Origin: Streptomyces sp. R21
GTDB lineage: Bacteria > Actinomycetota > Actinomycetes > Streptomycetales > Streptomycetaceae
Reading direction: 5' to 3'
Length of the DNA: 64,000 nucleotides
Assembly: GCF_041051975.1 (NCBI RefSeq)
Contig: NZ_CP163435.1
Coordinates: 9,888,501 to 9,952,500 of the forward strand
Both the position numbers and the translations under genes were made by a program. The notes beneath the pieces were generated by a model, which was not told where the DNA came from, ran no database searches, and was given only the letters and a program-made list of their open reading frames with translations. Positions within the stretch are counted from its first letter, which is position 1, and each line of letters begins with the position of its first letter. Below are positions 16,732-25,228 of this stretch, piece by piece.

Positions 16732-17334
16732 CTATGCCTTGATTGGCGCGGCCGACCTGGCGGCCTGCTCGATCTTCGCGCAGTAGGCTGCACGGGCTTC
16801 CTCGTCGATCTGCTTCTCGTGTTCGGCGCGTATCCCTGTCCGGCCGTCGAGGCCCTCGCGCAGGATATCGGCGTGCCCGGTATGCCGGATGGACTCGCCG
16901 AGGACATGGACCATGATGGCGAACAGGTTCGTGTTGGGATAAGGCTCCGGCCACCACGGCACGTGGCCGGGGGCGTCGAGGGGAAGCTCGTTGATCGTCG
17001 CGTCCGAGTGTTCCCACGTGCGCCGGTAGTACGCGACGATCTGATCGCGGGTCTCGTCCTCGGTCGCCCACAGGTCGTTGCCGTTGGAGTCCTGCCACCG
17101 GGCCAGCGGTTCCGGGGAAGTGCGGTCGAAGACCTCGCCGAAGTACCTGGCCTCGACGGTGGCCACGTGCTTGACCAGGCCGAGGAGGTTGGTCCCGGTC
17201 GCTGTCAAAGGTCGGCGGGCGTCGTATTCGGACAAGCCGTCGAGTTTCCAGAGCAGCGCCTTGCGGTCTCGCCGCAGTCTCCCGTGCAGGTTGTCTTTCG
17301 CGAAATCATCGATCACGCGGCATGAGCCTGCCAT
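16732..17334 (-). CDS. DinB/DUF664 family protein
   Basis: A 200-residue member of the DinB-like four-helix family (DUF664 branch), which includes mycothiol- and bacillithiol-dependent transferases. The typical features are present: NLLGLVKHVATVEARYFGEV with the first metal His, then LWATEDETRDQIVAYYRRTW, and FAIMVHVLGESIRHTGHADI with HVxxExxRHxGH supplying the other His residues. The start could be the ATG at 17334 or a GTG at 17316 (VIDDFAKDNLHGRLR), which fits the family better. It was likely acquired with or kept beside the esterase/VOC genes but runs separately. Confidence 0.85.
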   Translation of the reverse strand: MAGSCRVIDDFAKDNLHGRLRRDRKALLWKLDGLSEYDARRPLTATGTNLLGLVKHVATVEARYFGEVFDRTSPEPLARWQDSNGNDLWATEDETRDQIVAYYRRTWEHSDATINELPLDAPGHVPWWPEPYPNTNLFAIMVHVLGESIRHTGHADILREGLDGRTGIRAEHEKQIDEEARAAYCAKIEQAARSAAPIKA

Positions 17335-17494
17335 GGGCCGCTCGTGGTCTCAAGATCCCGTACGTGGTCCGCAACGACTGGCAGAGCCGAGGCCTGGCCA
17401 TGGCCGCCGCCCTGACCTGCTACGAGAAGCTGTGACTGAGTGCTCCGGTTGGCCGCCCTGGTGGTCAAGGCTATTGATCAACACCTGACCGCAC

Positions 17495-18343
17495 TCAGCC
17501 CTCGTCGGACCGCCACAACCAGCGAAGGGCATCGGGGAGCAGGACGCCACCGTGGTTGGGGCTGTGGCCGCCATCGCCCAGGACCAGCCGAAAGTCGTAA
17601 CCGCCTTCCGCGAGCGCGGCCGCGACGCGCAGGTTGTCGGCGAGCCAATTCCCCTCGGGCTCATTCCAGCGCAGGTCACGATGGCCCGCTTGCAGGAAGA
17701 TGCGCAGCGGCGTGCGGGGAACGCGGGGAATGAGTTCGGGGTAGGGGTTGCCGTCCGGCATCTGCGCGAAGCTGGACAGGAACGCGATGACCCGGCGGAA
17801 CTTGTTCGGGCGCAGCCATGCCGCGGTGAAGGCGCAGTTGCCGCCGCTGCTACCGCCGCAGATGCCCCACCGGTCGGGGTCCTCGGCGATCGAGTAGTGC
17901 TTTGTGACCTCTGGGATGATCTCGCTGAGGAGGAAACCGACGTACCGAGCGTCGTACGCGTCGTACTCGCTATTACGGTTCTTCGGATCTTCGGCGCCGG
18001 GGAAGACGCCGGGGTCGACGAACACTCCGATGGTGACCGGGATGTCGCCACGGTGGACGAGGTTGTCCAGGACGATGGCGCCGCGGACTTCCCCATCGGG
18101 GTCGAGGTACCACCATCCGTCCTGGAACACCATGAGCGACGCCGGCTCGGAAGGGTTGTAACGCGCGGGCACGTGGACCCAGAACTTCCTGGACGTCCCG
18201 GGGTAGATCTTGCTGACGTTCCAGTCGAACTCGATTGTTTCGCCGCCGGGCACTCCGGGCTGTGCAGCAGAGTCGGGGCCGTGGGCGTAGCGAACGTCTG
18301 ACTGGTGAATCGGAAGCGGCTGGTAGGGCACCTCGATCGTCAC
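17495..18343 (-). CDS. Fes/esterase-like alpha/beta hydrolase
   Basis: A 282-residue enzyme of the putative esterase family (enterochelin esterase-like). The N-terminal beta domain has KIYPGTSRKFWVHVPARYNP. The hydrolase core includes MVFQDGWWYLDPDG, then WGICGGSSGGNCAFTAAWL with the nucleophile Ser in GGSSGG, LRIFLQAGHRDLRW, and GDGGHSPNHGGV with the likely catalytic His. The GTG start at 18343 begins VTIEVPYQPLPIHQSDV; no strong upstream alternative exists. No signal peptide, so it is probably cytoplasmic. The natural ester is unknown. Confidence 0.8.
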   Translation of the reverse strand: MTIEVPYQPLPIHQSDVRYAHGPDSAAQPGVPGGETIEFDWNVSKIYPGTSRKFWVHVPARYNPSEPASLMVFQDGWWYLDPDGEVRGAIVLDNLVHRGDIPVTIGVFVDPGVFPGAEDPKNRNSEYDAYDARYVGFLLSEIIPEVTKHYSIAEDPDRWGICGGSSGGNCAFTAAWLRPNKFRRVIAFLSSFAQMPDGNPYPELIPRVPRTPLRIFLQAGHRDLRWNEPEGNWLADNLRVAAALAEGGYDFRLVLGDGGHSPNHGGVLLPDALRWLWRSDEG

Positions 18344-18471
18344 GCGGGCCAAACTAAATGAAATCGCGACTGTCTCAAAGGGGTTTAGGGGTCTGTTGTG
18401 AAATTGCTGGTCACAGCGATGCGTTGAGGTCGTACAGGAGGGACATCTCTTGATTCCGCTCACCCGACCGC

Positions 18472-18885
18472 TCAGGAGAAGTCCGCGGCGGTGATGCCGT
18501 CGGGGTGTCCAGGCGGCCACTCCACCAACTCGATCCGGTAGCCATCCGGGTCGGTGAGCCACGACGTCTTCGGGCCGTGAGTGCCGCCCGGGTACTGGAC
18601 AGGTCCCGGCTCCAGGCCGGCGTCGGTCAGCCGCTCCAGGGTGGCGCCCAGTGTGTCCACCTGGATCGCGAGGTGATCTACACCGCTGCCCACGTCGACG
18701 CGTCCGGCGACGGGGCGGTGGACCAGTTCGAGCGAGGCCGCCGGTTCGCCGGGGAACTTGAGGATCACGAGGTGACTCCCGTCGCCGCTCTCGACCCTGC
18801 CCAGCTCGACGTAGCCCAGGGCGGTGTAGAAATCGAGCGAGCAGTCCAGGTCGGTGACGCGGTAGGCGACGAAGAGCGTTTTCAC
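18472..18885 (-). CDS. VOC (glyoxalase-like) family protein
   Basis: A 137-residue protein with two beta-alpha-beta-beta-beta units: YRVTDLDCSLDFYTALGYVE in the first and DHLAIQVDTLGATLERLTDA, then WLTDPDGYRIELVEWPP in the second. Metal-site candidates are a His in DHLAIQ and Glu in IELVEW. The layout is that of lactoylglutathione-lyase-type VOC proteins. Its start overlaps the stop of the preceding dihydrofolate-reductase-like gene by 4 bases, so the two are co-translated. Confidence 0.85.
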   Translation of the reverse strand: MKTLFVAYRVTDLDCSLDFYTALGYVELGRVESGDGSHLVILKFPGEPAASLELVHRPVAGRVDVGSGVDHLAIQVDTLGATLERLTDAGLEPGPVQYPGGTHGPKTSWLTDPDGYRIELVEWPPGHPDGITAADFS

Positions 18886-19466
18886 GCGGCCTCCTCGGGT
18901 CGGCGCACGCGGTAGCGGAGGTGCGTGACGTCTCGGTCCTCGAGCCGTCGGACGAGGTCGAGTTCGATGTGATCGCCACCGAAGTGGTCGAAGAGTCGTC
19001 GGCCGTCCCCGAGGAGGACCTGAACCAGGTGGATCTCCATCTCGTCCATCTGCCCGGCTCGCAGGAGCGCCTGGGCCGCGCCTGCCCCATGGACCATGAC
19101 CGGCCGGTCACCGGCGGCCGCGCGAGCCTGACGGGCGCAGTCCTCGACGTTGGTGACGAATCGCGCGTGGCCTGGTGGCACGTCCCCGTCATCCACATGG
19201 TGGGTGAGGACGAAGATCGGCACACCGTCGTGATGGTCGCCCTGCCAACGCCCGGCGAGTTCGAAGGTCCGACGGCCGGAGATTACCGCTCCGGTTGCCA
19301 GCGCCTCGCGGTAGACCTGTCCGCTGGGACCGTCGGACTCCCGATCGTCGAGCCAGTTGAAAAGACGTCCACCGGCGCGTCCGAGCTCCTGGCCCCGTCG
19401 GTCGTCCGGACCGGCGACGTAGCCGTCGAGCGACATCGACATGTACAGCCGAATCGGATTGCTCAT
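18882..19466 (-). CDS. dihydrofolate reductase-like (RibD C-terminal) protein
   Basis: A 194-residue protein of the DHFR/RibD C-terminal fold. It opens RLYMSMSLDGYVAGPDD, the usual strand and substrate loop, then AVISGRRTFELAGRW and PVMVHGAGAAQALLRAGQMD, which supply NADPH-binding elements, followed by EMEIHLVQVLLGDGRRLFDH. These YwjB/YyaP-type proteins are presumed NADPH reductases of unknown substrate. First gene of a two-gene unit with the VOC gene. Confidence 0.85.
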   Translation of the reverse strand: MSNPIRLYMSMSLDGYVAGPDDRRGQELGRAGGRLFNWLDDRESDGPSGQVYREALATGAVISGRRTFELAGRWQGDHHDGVPIFVLTHHVDDGDVPPGHARFVTNVEDCARQARAAAGDRPVMVHGAGAAQALLRAGQMDEMEIHLVQVLLGDGRRLFDHFGGDHIELDLVRRLEDRDVTHLRYRVRRPEEAA

Positions 19467-19938
19467 GCTGACCTTCCTCTCTCCTCCATGGCATGGGGAT
19501 GCTCCGCTTCTCGCCCCATCGGGGCGGGAGTGTCGAAGTGGAAGACTTCAGGCAGCTGCCAAACTCATCGCCTTGGCGAGGCTTATATCCAGAGCAGTTG
19601 TTCAGGTGCGGTGGTTCAGGCTGCGTGAGCCTCAGGGCGTTTAACGAGCCGACCGCGTTCGAAGCACGCTCCGGCGCTTGCGCGACATGTGGCGCACGAG
19701 CGACAGCATCAGCGCCCGCTGCCGAGTCTCCCGCATGGCCGGACTGAACCCGGACGGCGCGACTCGGAGTTGTCGGCCGTCCACTTGTCGTGGGCCTCGG
19801 CCTTCGTCGTGTCGTGGGGCTGCTCGTTGGTACCGGTCACGAATGCGTCGAGCAGGCACCTCGCGCCGAAGAGCCTCACAAGCGAGTGAATTGCAGGGCA
19901 ATAAGTGTGACTTCAGCCTACTGATGGTGTGGATTCTG
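19467..19938. other. no supported gene
   Basis: About 470 bases between divergent units. Short frames on both strands have no recognisable content. The region carries the promoters for the reductase gene and the telomere-type operon. Confidence 0.45.
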
Positions 19939-19954
19939 CTAGCCTAATGGTTAG
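19939..19954 (+). promoter_or_regulatory. imperfect inverted repeat upstream of the Tap-like gene
   Basis: CTAGCC-TAAT-GGTTAG, five of six arm bases matching, lies 22 bases before the GTG start. The encoded protein begins with two Phd/YefM-like modules, a family that binds such short palindromes, so autoregulation is possible. Confidence 0.4.
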
Positions 19955-19975
19955 TTGAGTGCCATGGGAGGGTGA

Positions 19976-22492
19976 GTGAGTCAACCGGACGAAGAGGCCG
20001 CGATAAACGCGACCGAGGCACGGAACGATCTCTTCTCCCTGGTGAAGCGGGCCGAGCTGGGACGTTGCACGCTGATCCACAAGCATCGGGAGAGTGCTCT
20101 GCTCGCGCCGCTGGACCGGCTTCCGGCAGCACGGAAGACCGATGCGTTCCCGTCCCACACACTGAGTGCGGCGCAGAAGGACTTCGGCGAACTCATCACG
20201 CTGGCAGCCCAGGGGCAGCCGCAGGTGCTCCGACGGGGCCGTACCCCGGTCGCGGTATTGCTACCCGTCAACACCACGTCAGGTGCTCCCTTGCCCGACA
20301 CAACCGCCCACACCGGCGCGGTGCCCGCAGGAGGTGCGGTGAACAGCCCACACGATCAGAACAGTGGCAGTGCACCGCGCAGGCTCGCCACGCTGGGCGA
20401 CGCCATCGGTGCCGTGCTCGCCTCCGGCCCGACCGGTGGCCGCATGTTCGGGCTGGCTGGCCTGGACGCCGCGACAGGCGGTCTGCAGCCCGGGCGGCTG
20501 ACGCTGGTGGCGGCCGCCCCGAACGTGGGCGGAAGTCTGCTGGGCCTGGCCGCCGCACGGCAGACCGCGCTCGTCGACAACCACCGGGTCCTGTACGCGG
20601 CGTCGGGACCGAACCAGGCCGACATCATGCGCCGGATCATCTCCGCGGAGACCGGGGGCGACTACCCGCGGCTGAAGCAGGGCCGCCTCACCGCGCACGA
20701 GCAGCGAGTGGCCCAGGAGTTGGTCCAGGCGCCGCTGCTGATCGACGACGGCAGTGATCTGACCGCCGAGGCGATCGCGGAGACCGCCCCCTACGTCCCG
20801 GACCTGGCCCTGGTGGTCGTGGACCGGCTCCAGGCCACCCACAACCCTCGGCTTCCCCTGTCCGGTGACCGTCTCCCGGCCGCCTCGCAGGTCCTGGCCT
20901 CCCTCGCGCGCACCCTGCATGTGCCGGTGCTCGCCATCGTGGACAGCGCCGATCCCACACTCCTGGATCTCCTGGACGCCGACGTCCTGCTGTCGCTCAC
21001 ACCGACCGAGGACCCCTCCGAGGTCCAAGTGGCCATCGCCGAGCGCGACTTCGGCACGATTGGCTCGGCGTACCTGAGCCCCGACCTGCTGCACGCCCGC
21101 TTCCTCGACGCCGGAGCCGCCCCGGGCGACCGTACGGGCGGCGAAGGAATCGCGCGGTCTCTGGGCAGCGCGCTGGAACAGGAGCTGGCTGAAGCCGCGC
21201 TCCCGTACACTTCCGGCGCCCAGCAGGGGCTGCCGGCCTCCGTCACCCACGTGTTCGCGGCCCTGCGCACCGCACTGGCCAAGCGTGACCCCGAAGCCCT
21301 TGCGGAACTCGGGCCGGAGCTGACTCGGGCAGCTTCGGCACCGCCGCAGCTGCCCGACACCGCCGAGGGGCGCCGCCTCGCCGCCGCGCTGCAGGCGTAC
21401 GGCCCCGGCGCGCCCGCCGACACCATTGGGCAGCCCGCAGCTACCCTAGCCACCGCGGAAAACGGTCACGCAGTGGACGTAGAAGAGGACACAGAAACAG
21501 AAGAGGAACTTCAGCCGGGGGACGAGGAAGACGAGCCGACGACCGCGGTCTTCCCCGCACTGAAGCTCCTCAAGGACGCGGTCGACCGCTCGAAGATGCA
21601 CCCGATCAGGGTCATCCGTATCGAGGAGCGGGAAAGCGGTCCGTGGCCACTGATCAGTGAGCACATGGACGGCGAACCGCGCTGGGTACACCCCGACGTC
21701 ACCAGAACGCGCGTCCCCTACGACAGGCCGAACGGGAAGCGAGTCCGGCGGGATCAGCTCGATGTGCCCGACGCGTTCGGCGACGGAGTGCTGTGCCTGA
21801 TCGACCGCAACGGCAGCTACCCGTCCGCCTGTTCAGCCGTCCCCCTCGCTCCGAACAAGCTGCTGCACACCGGGCCCCTTGAAGCGTTCGACAAATCCAG
21901 TGCCGGTATCTACCTCATCGACATCCCGCACTGGCCCCGCACGGACATGCCACACCCACTGGGCCGGATCATCGATCGGCCCGACGAGCAGGGCCGCGTG
22001 TGGGTCACCACCCCGCACATCAGGCAGTTGGGGAAGCTCGTCCGCGAGGGCCACCTCGCCACGATGCCGACCATCTGCGACTCGTGGACGGGGAAAGCCA
22101 ACGAGTCGCTGTTCAAGCCGTTCTACGAGGCGGCCCGGCAGGCGCGCATCGAGCTCGTCCAGGCCGGTGGCGAGCCGTACAAGGCGTACAAGACGCGGCT
22201 GTCCATCACGCTTCGTCTGCTGTGGGCCAAGCGGCCGGAGCAGAAGTCCCCGTTCTGGCGGCCGGACTGGCGCATGAGCATGGTCGCCGAGGCGTCCGTC
22301 CGTCACTGGACCGTCGCCTTCAAGGCGGTCCAGGAGGGCCACAGGCTCATTGCCTTGCGCAACGTCGACGCGGCCGTCTTCTGGACACCCGCGGACACGC
22401 CGCCCGCCACGTACCGGATCGGGACCGGTTTCGGCGAGGTCAAGGCCAAGTTCATCCAGCCGGGCGAGATGATCCCCGAGGGTGACGACTGA
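19976..22492 (+). CDS. Tap/Tac-like protein: Phd modules, RecA-like core, PolB-like end
   Basis: An 838-residue protein starting at GTG 19976 behind GGGAGGG. Residues 8-48 (NATEARNDLFSLVKRAE) and 62-97 (LSAAQKDFGELITLAAQG) each look like a Phd/YefM antitoxin DNA-binding half. Residues 135-380 follow a KaiC/DnaB-type RecA fold, with GLDAATGGLQPGRLTLVAAA and a Walker-B-like DLALVVVDRLQ (276-286), but the P-loop reads APNVGGS without the Lys. An acidic linker (500-521) follows. The C-terminal part has LIDRNGSYPSA (608-618), resembling motif A of protein-primed B-family polymerases, and RNVDAAVFW (795-803) as a possible motif C. Streptomyces telomere-associated proteins (Tap, Tac) carry polymerase-like activity and precede a terminal-protein gene, as this gene does. 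Assignment is inference from motifs and gene order. Confidence 0.5.
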   Translation: MSQPDEEAAINATEARNDLFSLVKRAELGRCTLIHKHRESALLAPLDRLPAARKTDAFPSHTLSAAQKDFGELITLAAQGQPQVLRRGRTPVAVLLPVNTTSGAPLPDTTAHTGAVPAGGAVNSPHDQNSGSAPRRLATLGDAIGAVLASGPTGGRMFGLAGLDAATGGLQPGRLTLVAAAPNVGGSLLGLAAARQTALVDNHRVLYAASGPNQADIMRRIISAETGGDYPRLKQGRLTAHEQRVAQELVQAPLLIDDGSDLTAEAIAETAPYVPDLALVVVDRLQATHNPRLPLSGDRLPAASQVLASLARTLHVPVLAIVDSADPTLLDLLDADVLLSLTPTEDPSEVQVAIAERDFGTIGSAYLSPDLLHARFLDAGAAPGDRTGGEGIARSLGSALEQELAEAALPYTSGAQQGLPASVTHVFAALRTALAKRDPEALAELGPELTRAASAPPQLPDTAEGRRLAAALQAYGPGAPADTIGQPAATLATAENGHAVDVEEDTETEEELQPGDEEDEPTTAVFPALKLLKDAVDRSKMHPIRVIRIEERESGPWPLISEHMDGEPRWVHPDVTRTRVPYDRPNGKRVRRDQLDVPDAFGDGVLCLIDRNGSYPSACSAVPLAPNKLLHTGPLEAFDKSSAGIYLIDIPHWPRTDMPHPLGRIIDRPDEQGRVWVTTPHIRQLGKLVREGHLATMPTICDSWTGKANESLFKPFYEAARQARIELVQAGGEPYKAYKTRLSITLRLLWAKRPEQKSPFWRPDWRMSMVAEASVRHWTVAFKAVQEGHRLIALRNVDAAVFWTPADTPPATYRIGTGFGEVKAKFIQPGEMIPEGDD

Positions 22493-23064
22493 TGGCCGGA
22501 CCCACCGGCCACGGGGACTCCCTGGGCGCCGCCCTCAATGACCTTCTACGTGCCCAAGTCACGCCACGCCACCGGCTCTCGACGTACAACGCCAAGCACT
22601 GGCACGCCCAGCTCAGCCAGCTCACCGGAACCCACCGCGGCTACCAGGCCCTGGAAGACGCCGGCCTCGACGTGACCGCCAAGACCCTGCTCAACTGGCT
22701 GTCCGACGCTGAATACAACGTCCGCGCCAGCTACCGCGACCTCATCCACACCGCCTACGAGAACGTCGCCGTCGTCCCCGCCGACCCGATCCCCGGCCAC
22801 GTCAAAAACGGCGACTTCGAGATCAGCGGCTGGGTCACCACCGGCAGCGACCGGCGCGAGCGCGGAACACGCAACGCCGCGCCCCTGCGGATCGACGCCA
22901 GCAGGGGTGACTGGGACGCGATCGAGGCACTCTGGGGAGCCGGCGAGCTCGCCGACGACGAGTTCGAGGACCACTTCATCGACGACGTCATTGTGCAGGA
23001 CATCGGCGAAGGCACTGACGGATGGACGTTCGACGGCGGCAGCTACTCCGTTGAACTCAGGTAA
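22492..23064 (+). CDS. possible terminal protein (Tpg-like) with HTH
   Basis: A 190-residue protein whose ATG overlaps the previous stop (TGATG), so the two are translated together. Residues 28-85 read HAQLSQLTGTHRGYQALEDA, then DVTAKTLLNWLSDAEYNVRA, the layout of an XRE/KorB-like helix-turn-helix as in Tpg terminal proteins. The C-terminal third is acidic: WDAIEALWGAGELADDEFED, then DDVIVQDIGEGTDGW and SYSVELR. Tpg proteins share an N-terminal HTH and an acidic aromatic C-terminus. No clear sequence identity can be judged by eye; the call depends on its partner. Confidence 0.45.
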   Translation: MAGPTGHGDSLGAALNDLLRAQVTPRHRLSTYNAKHWHAQLSQLTGTHRGYQALEDAGLDVTAKTLLNWLSDAEYNVRASYRDLIHTAYENVAVVPADPIPGHVKNGDFEISGWVTTGSDRRERGTRNAAPLRIDASRGDWDAIEALWGAGELADDEFEDHFIDDVIVQDIGEGTDGWTFDGGSYSVELR

Positions 23065-23699
23065 CACGCCACCTGAAAGGCTCGCGTCATCGCTGATCAT
23101 CGTGCACGCAGGGGCGACCGCGAGCCACGGCGTCGTGCGTCCGATCTCTTGAATCAGCGGACGCAGGGCCGGAGGTGGCACAGCACCACCTGACGGTGAT
23201 CGAGGCTGGGGCTGTGGAAGGTGCCATGTCGAAGTCGCCGAGCTGGACACGTCGGCTGTCGGCATCGATGACGACCTGATGGTTGCCGGAGTACCGATGG
23301 GATCCCCGGGTTCCGGGGCCTCGGTCAGCGAGGTCACAGGGAGGGGAACAGATGGCAAGGCGGAGCCCTAAGCACAAGTAGCGAGGGCGGTCATGGTGCC
23401 GCACTGCGGGGAAGGGCTCACGATGCACGGGCGGCCGGATGTGTGAACCGGACACCGTGGAGGTGATCGCGGACGTGCCGGGGCCGATGCAGGCCAAGCA
23501 GATCGTGCCCCGGATCGGGCTGCTCGCGGTGACCGCGAAGATCGAGGGGACGCGAAGCAAGCTGAAGCGGCCGGTGGAACGGGCCCGGCCGATGGAGGGC
23601 CGGCCCGGTCGCTTCGCGCAGGCTCACCTGGCGCCCGGCGGGGAAGCGGCACACTCGCTACGACAGCGATGGTGAAGTGCTGCTGGCGTACTGGAACCC
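23065..23699. other. region with an IS5-like remnant only
   Basis: On the minus strand at about 23243-23305 the frame reads RGSHRYSGNHQVVIDADSRR, as in the DDE core of some IS5/Harbinger-like transposases, but neighbouring codons do not match. The rest has no supported gene. Confidence 0.4.
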
Positions 23700-24383
23700 C
23701 TAACGGAACGCCCCCGTGCCGCCTCCCGTTTCCTGGTGGCTCGGTCCAGCCGCGTATGCCAGCGGAGGCGCGATTGCTTGGGCATCCGCTCCCTCGCCGA
23801 CCCACAGCGTGATGAACAGCGCGGCCGTCGCTTCCAGGAGTCCCGCCCGTTCGAGACCGCCGCCACGTACGGGTTCACAGCCCACGTCCCGCACCAACTC
23901 GCGAACACGTGCGAGGGCCATCTCGTTGTCCCCGCAGACCGGTACGGCCAGTGGTCGCCCGTCGAAGACGGGCGGCCGCATGCGCCACACGTCCTCGTGA
24001 CAGAGGTTGAAAGCCTTGACCACGTGGGCTCCCGGTGCCGCCGCAGCCAGTTGTTGCGCGGCGGAGGGGTCTCCCTCCGTCAGCAGTCGGAAGCCCGTGC
24101 CGACCGGGTTGCAGCAGTCGAGCAGCACCTTGCCCTCCAGGGCCGCGTGCAGTTCCCGTGCCACATCTGCTCCCGCCCCGAAGGGCAGCGCGGCCAGCAC
24201 CACCTGACCGAACGCGGCCGCCGCGCGCAGACTGGCAGACTTGGCGCCGCTTCCGATGCGCGTCGCGAGCCGCTCCGCCTTATGCGCGTCCCGTCCGCCG
24301 ATGATCACCTGGTGCCCGGCCCGCACCCAATGGGTGGCGAGCGCGTCGGCCATATTTCCCGTGCCCAGTACGCCGATTCTCAT
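23700..24383 (-). CDS. F420-dependent NADP reductase-like protein
   Basis: A 227-residue NAD(P)-binding oxidoreductase. It begins MRIGVLGTGNMADALATHW, the GxGxM dinucleotide-binding turn of the F420-dependent NADP oxidoreductase family, followed by HQVIIGGRDAHKAERLA, VVLAALPFGAGADVAREL and AHVVKAFNLCHEDVWRM. The start at 24383 was preferred because it sits directly at the nucleotide-binding strand; 13 extra codons are possible. Divergent from an HxlR regulator that probably controls it. A paralogue with a different regulator is at 43191-43925. Confidence 0.8.
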   Translation of the reverse strand: MRIGVLGTGNMADALATHWVRAGHQVIIGGRDAHKAERLATRIGSGAKSASLRAAAAFGQVVLAALPFGAGADVARELHAALEGKVLLDCCNPVGTGFRLLTEGDPSAAQQLAAAAPGAHVVKAFNLCHEDVWRMRPPVFDGRPLAVPVCGDNEMALARVRELVRDVGCEPVRGGGLERAGLLEATAALFITLWVGEGADAQAIAPPLAYAAGPSHQETGGGTGAFR

Positions 24384-24411
24384 CACGCAATCCCTCTCCG
24401 TGGCTGCTTCG

Positions 24412-24453
24412 ACCATTTGCACCGACGCTAGAAGGCGGTTCGGGCACCATTTG
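24412..24453. promoter_or_regulatory. direct repeats ACCATTTG in divergent promoter
   Basis: ACCATTTG occurs at 24412-24419 and 24446-24453, 34 bases apart, between the reductase and HxlR genes; the second copy continues as the near-palindrome ACCATTTGGT. These are candidate HxlR binding sites. Confidence 0.45.
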
Positions 24454-24457
24454 GTAC

Positions 24458-24838
24458 GTGACGACCGACGCCTTCCTCGCCGACTGCCGCGCCCGACTCG
24501 CCTTCGACCTGTTCTCCAACACCTGGAACGCCGTGGTGCTCTGGGCGCTGCGCGACGGCCCCAGACGCCCGACCGAACTACGGGAGCGGATCGGGGGCAT
24601 CAGCTCCAAGGTCCTCAACGAGACTCTGCGACGACTGCAGTTCAACGGACTGGTCGACCGGCAGGCAGACCTCGACGCACCATCACGGGTTGTGTACCAA
24701 CTCACCGCTCTGGGCCGGACCTTGCTCGCGCCCATAGACGCCGTCGGCGCATGGGCCTTCGAGTATGGCGATGAGGTCATGGCCGCCCAGGAAGCAGCAT
24801 GCACGCTGGCCCCGAAGCCCACTCCGCCTACGCGCTGA
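24458..24838 (+). CDS. HxlR-family winged-helix regulator
   Basis: A 126-residue protein with the HxlR pattern: FDLFSNTWNAVVLWALRDGP, then RPTELRERIGGISSKVLNETL as the recognition helix region and LQFNGLVDRQ as the wing entry, ending LTALGRTLLAPIDAVGAWA. There is no N-terminal Cys as in HypR or YodB, so redox sensing by that residue is not expected. The GTG start is used. It is divergent from the F420-reductase-like gene across 74 bases with repeated ACCATTTG. Confidence 0.85.
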   Translation: MTTDAFLADCRARLAFDLFSNTWNAVVLWALRDGPRRPTELRERIGGISSKVLNETLRRLQFNGLVDRQADLDAPSRVVYQLTALGRTLLAPIDAVGAWAFEYGDEVMAAQEAACTLAPKPTPPTR

Positions 24839-24843
24839 ACCGG

Positions 24844-25119
24844 TCAACGGCGAGAGCGCGCACCCATAGACGTGGGTGAGCGCGCGTTCTGCCACCCAGC
24901 ACCGCGTCCAGGCAGCGCCGGGGCGGCCTCGCTTGCCTCACATGGGCGCCACCCCTCGAGCAGCGGGAAGAGCCGGGTGACGTCGTTGCGGTTGACGTCG
25001 ATCAGGTGAGCGGCGGGCGGGATGCCGGTGGCGTCGATGATCAGATGGTGTCTGCCATCGGCTCCGCTCCGGTCAGCAGGCCTTCGTCCGGTCCTGGTCT
25101 CACCTTTTGCTGATCGTTT
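24844..25119 (-). pseudogene. IS5-family transposase, internal fragment
   Basis: Reads ADRSGADGRHHLIIDATGIP, then PAAHLIDVNRNDVTRLFPLL, the segment around the first catalytic Asp of IS5 transposases. Both ends of the gene are absent. Confidence 0.7.
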
Positions 25120-25228
25120 CAGAATGAGGACACCGCAACATCGGTGTGCGCGGCCTGTGTTGTGCGTACGCCGCATCGGCTGTGAAAATCGCTGTCCCCT
25201 CGCCGGAGCCGGGTGATAGACATCCGGC

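Noticed and set aside
17402..17435. Plus-strand LAMAAALTCYEKL with stop, resembling the end of some IS5 transposases
   Set aside because: Too short to assign; upstream codons do not match a transposase.
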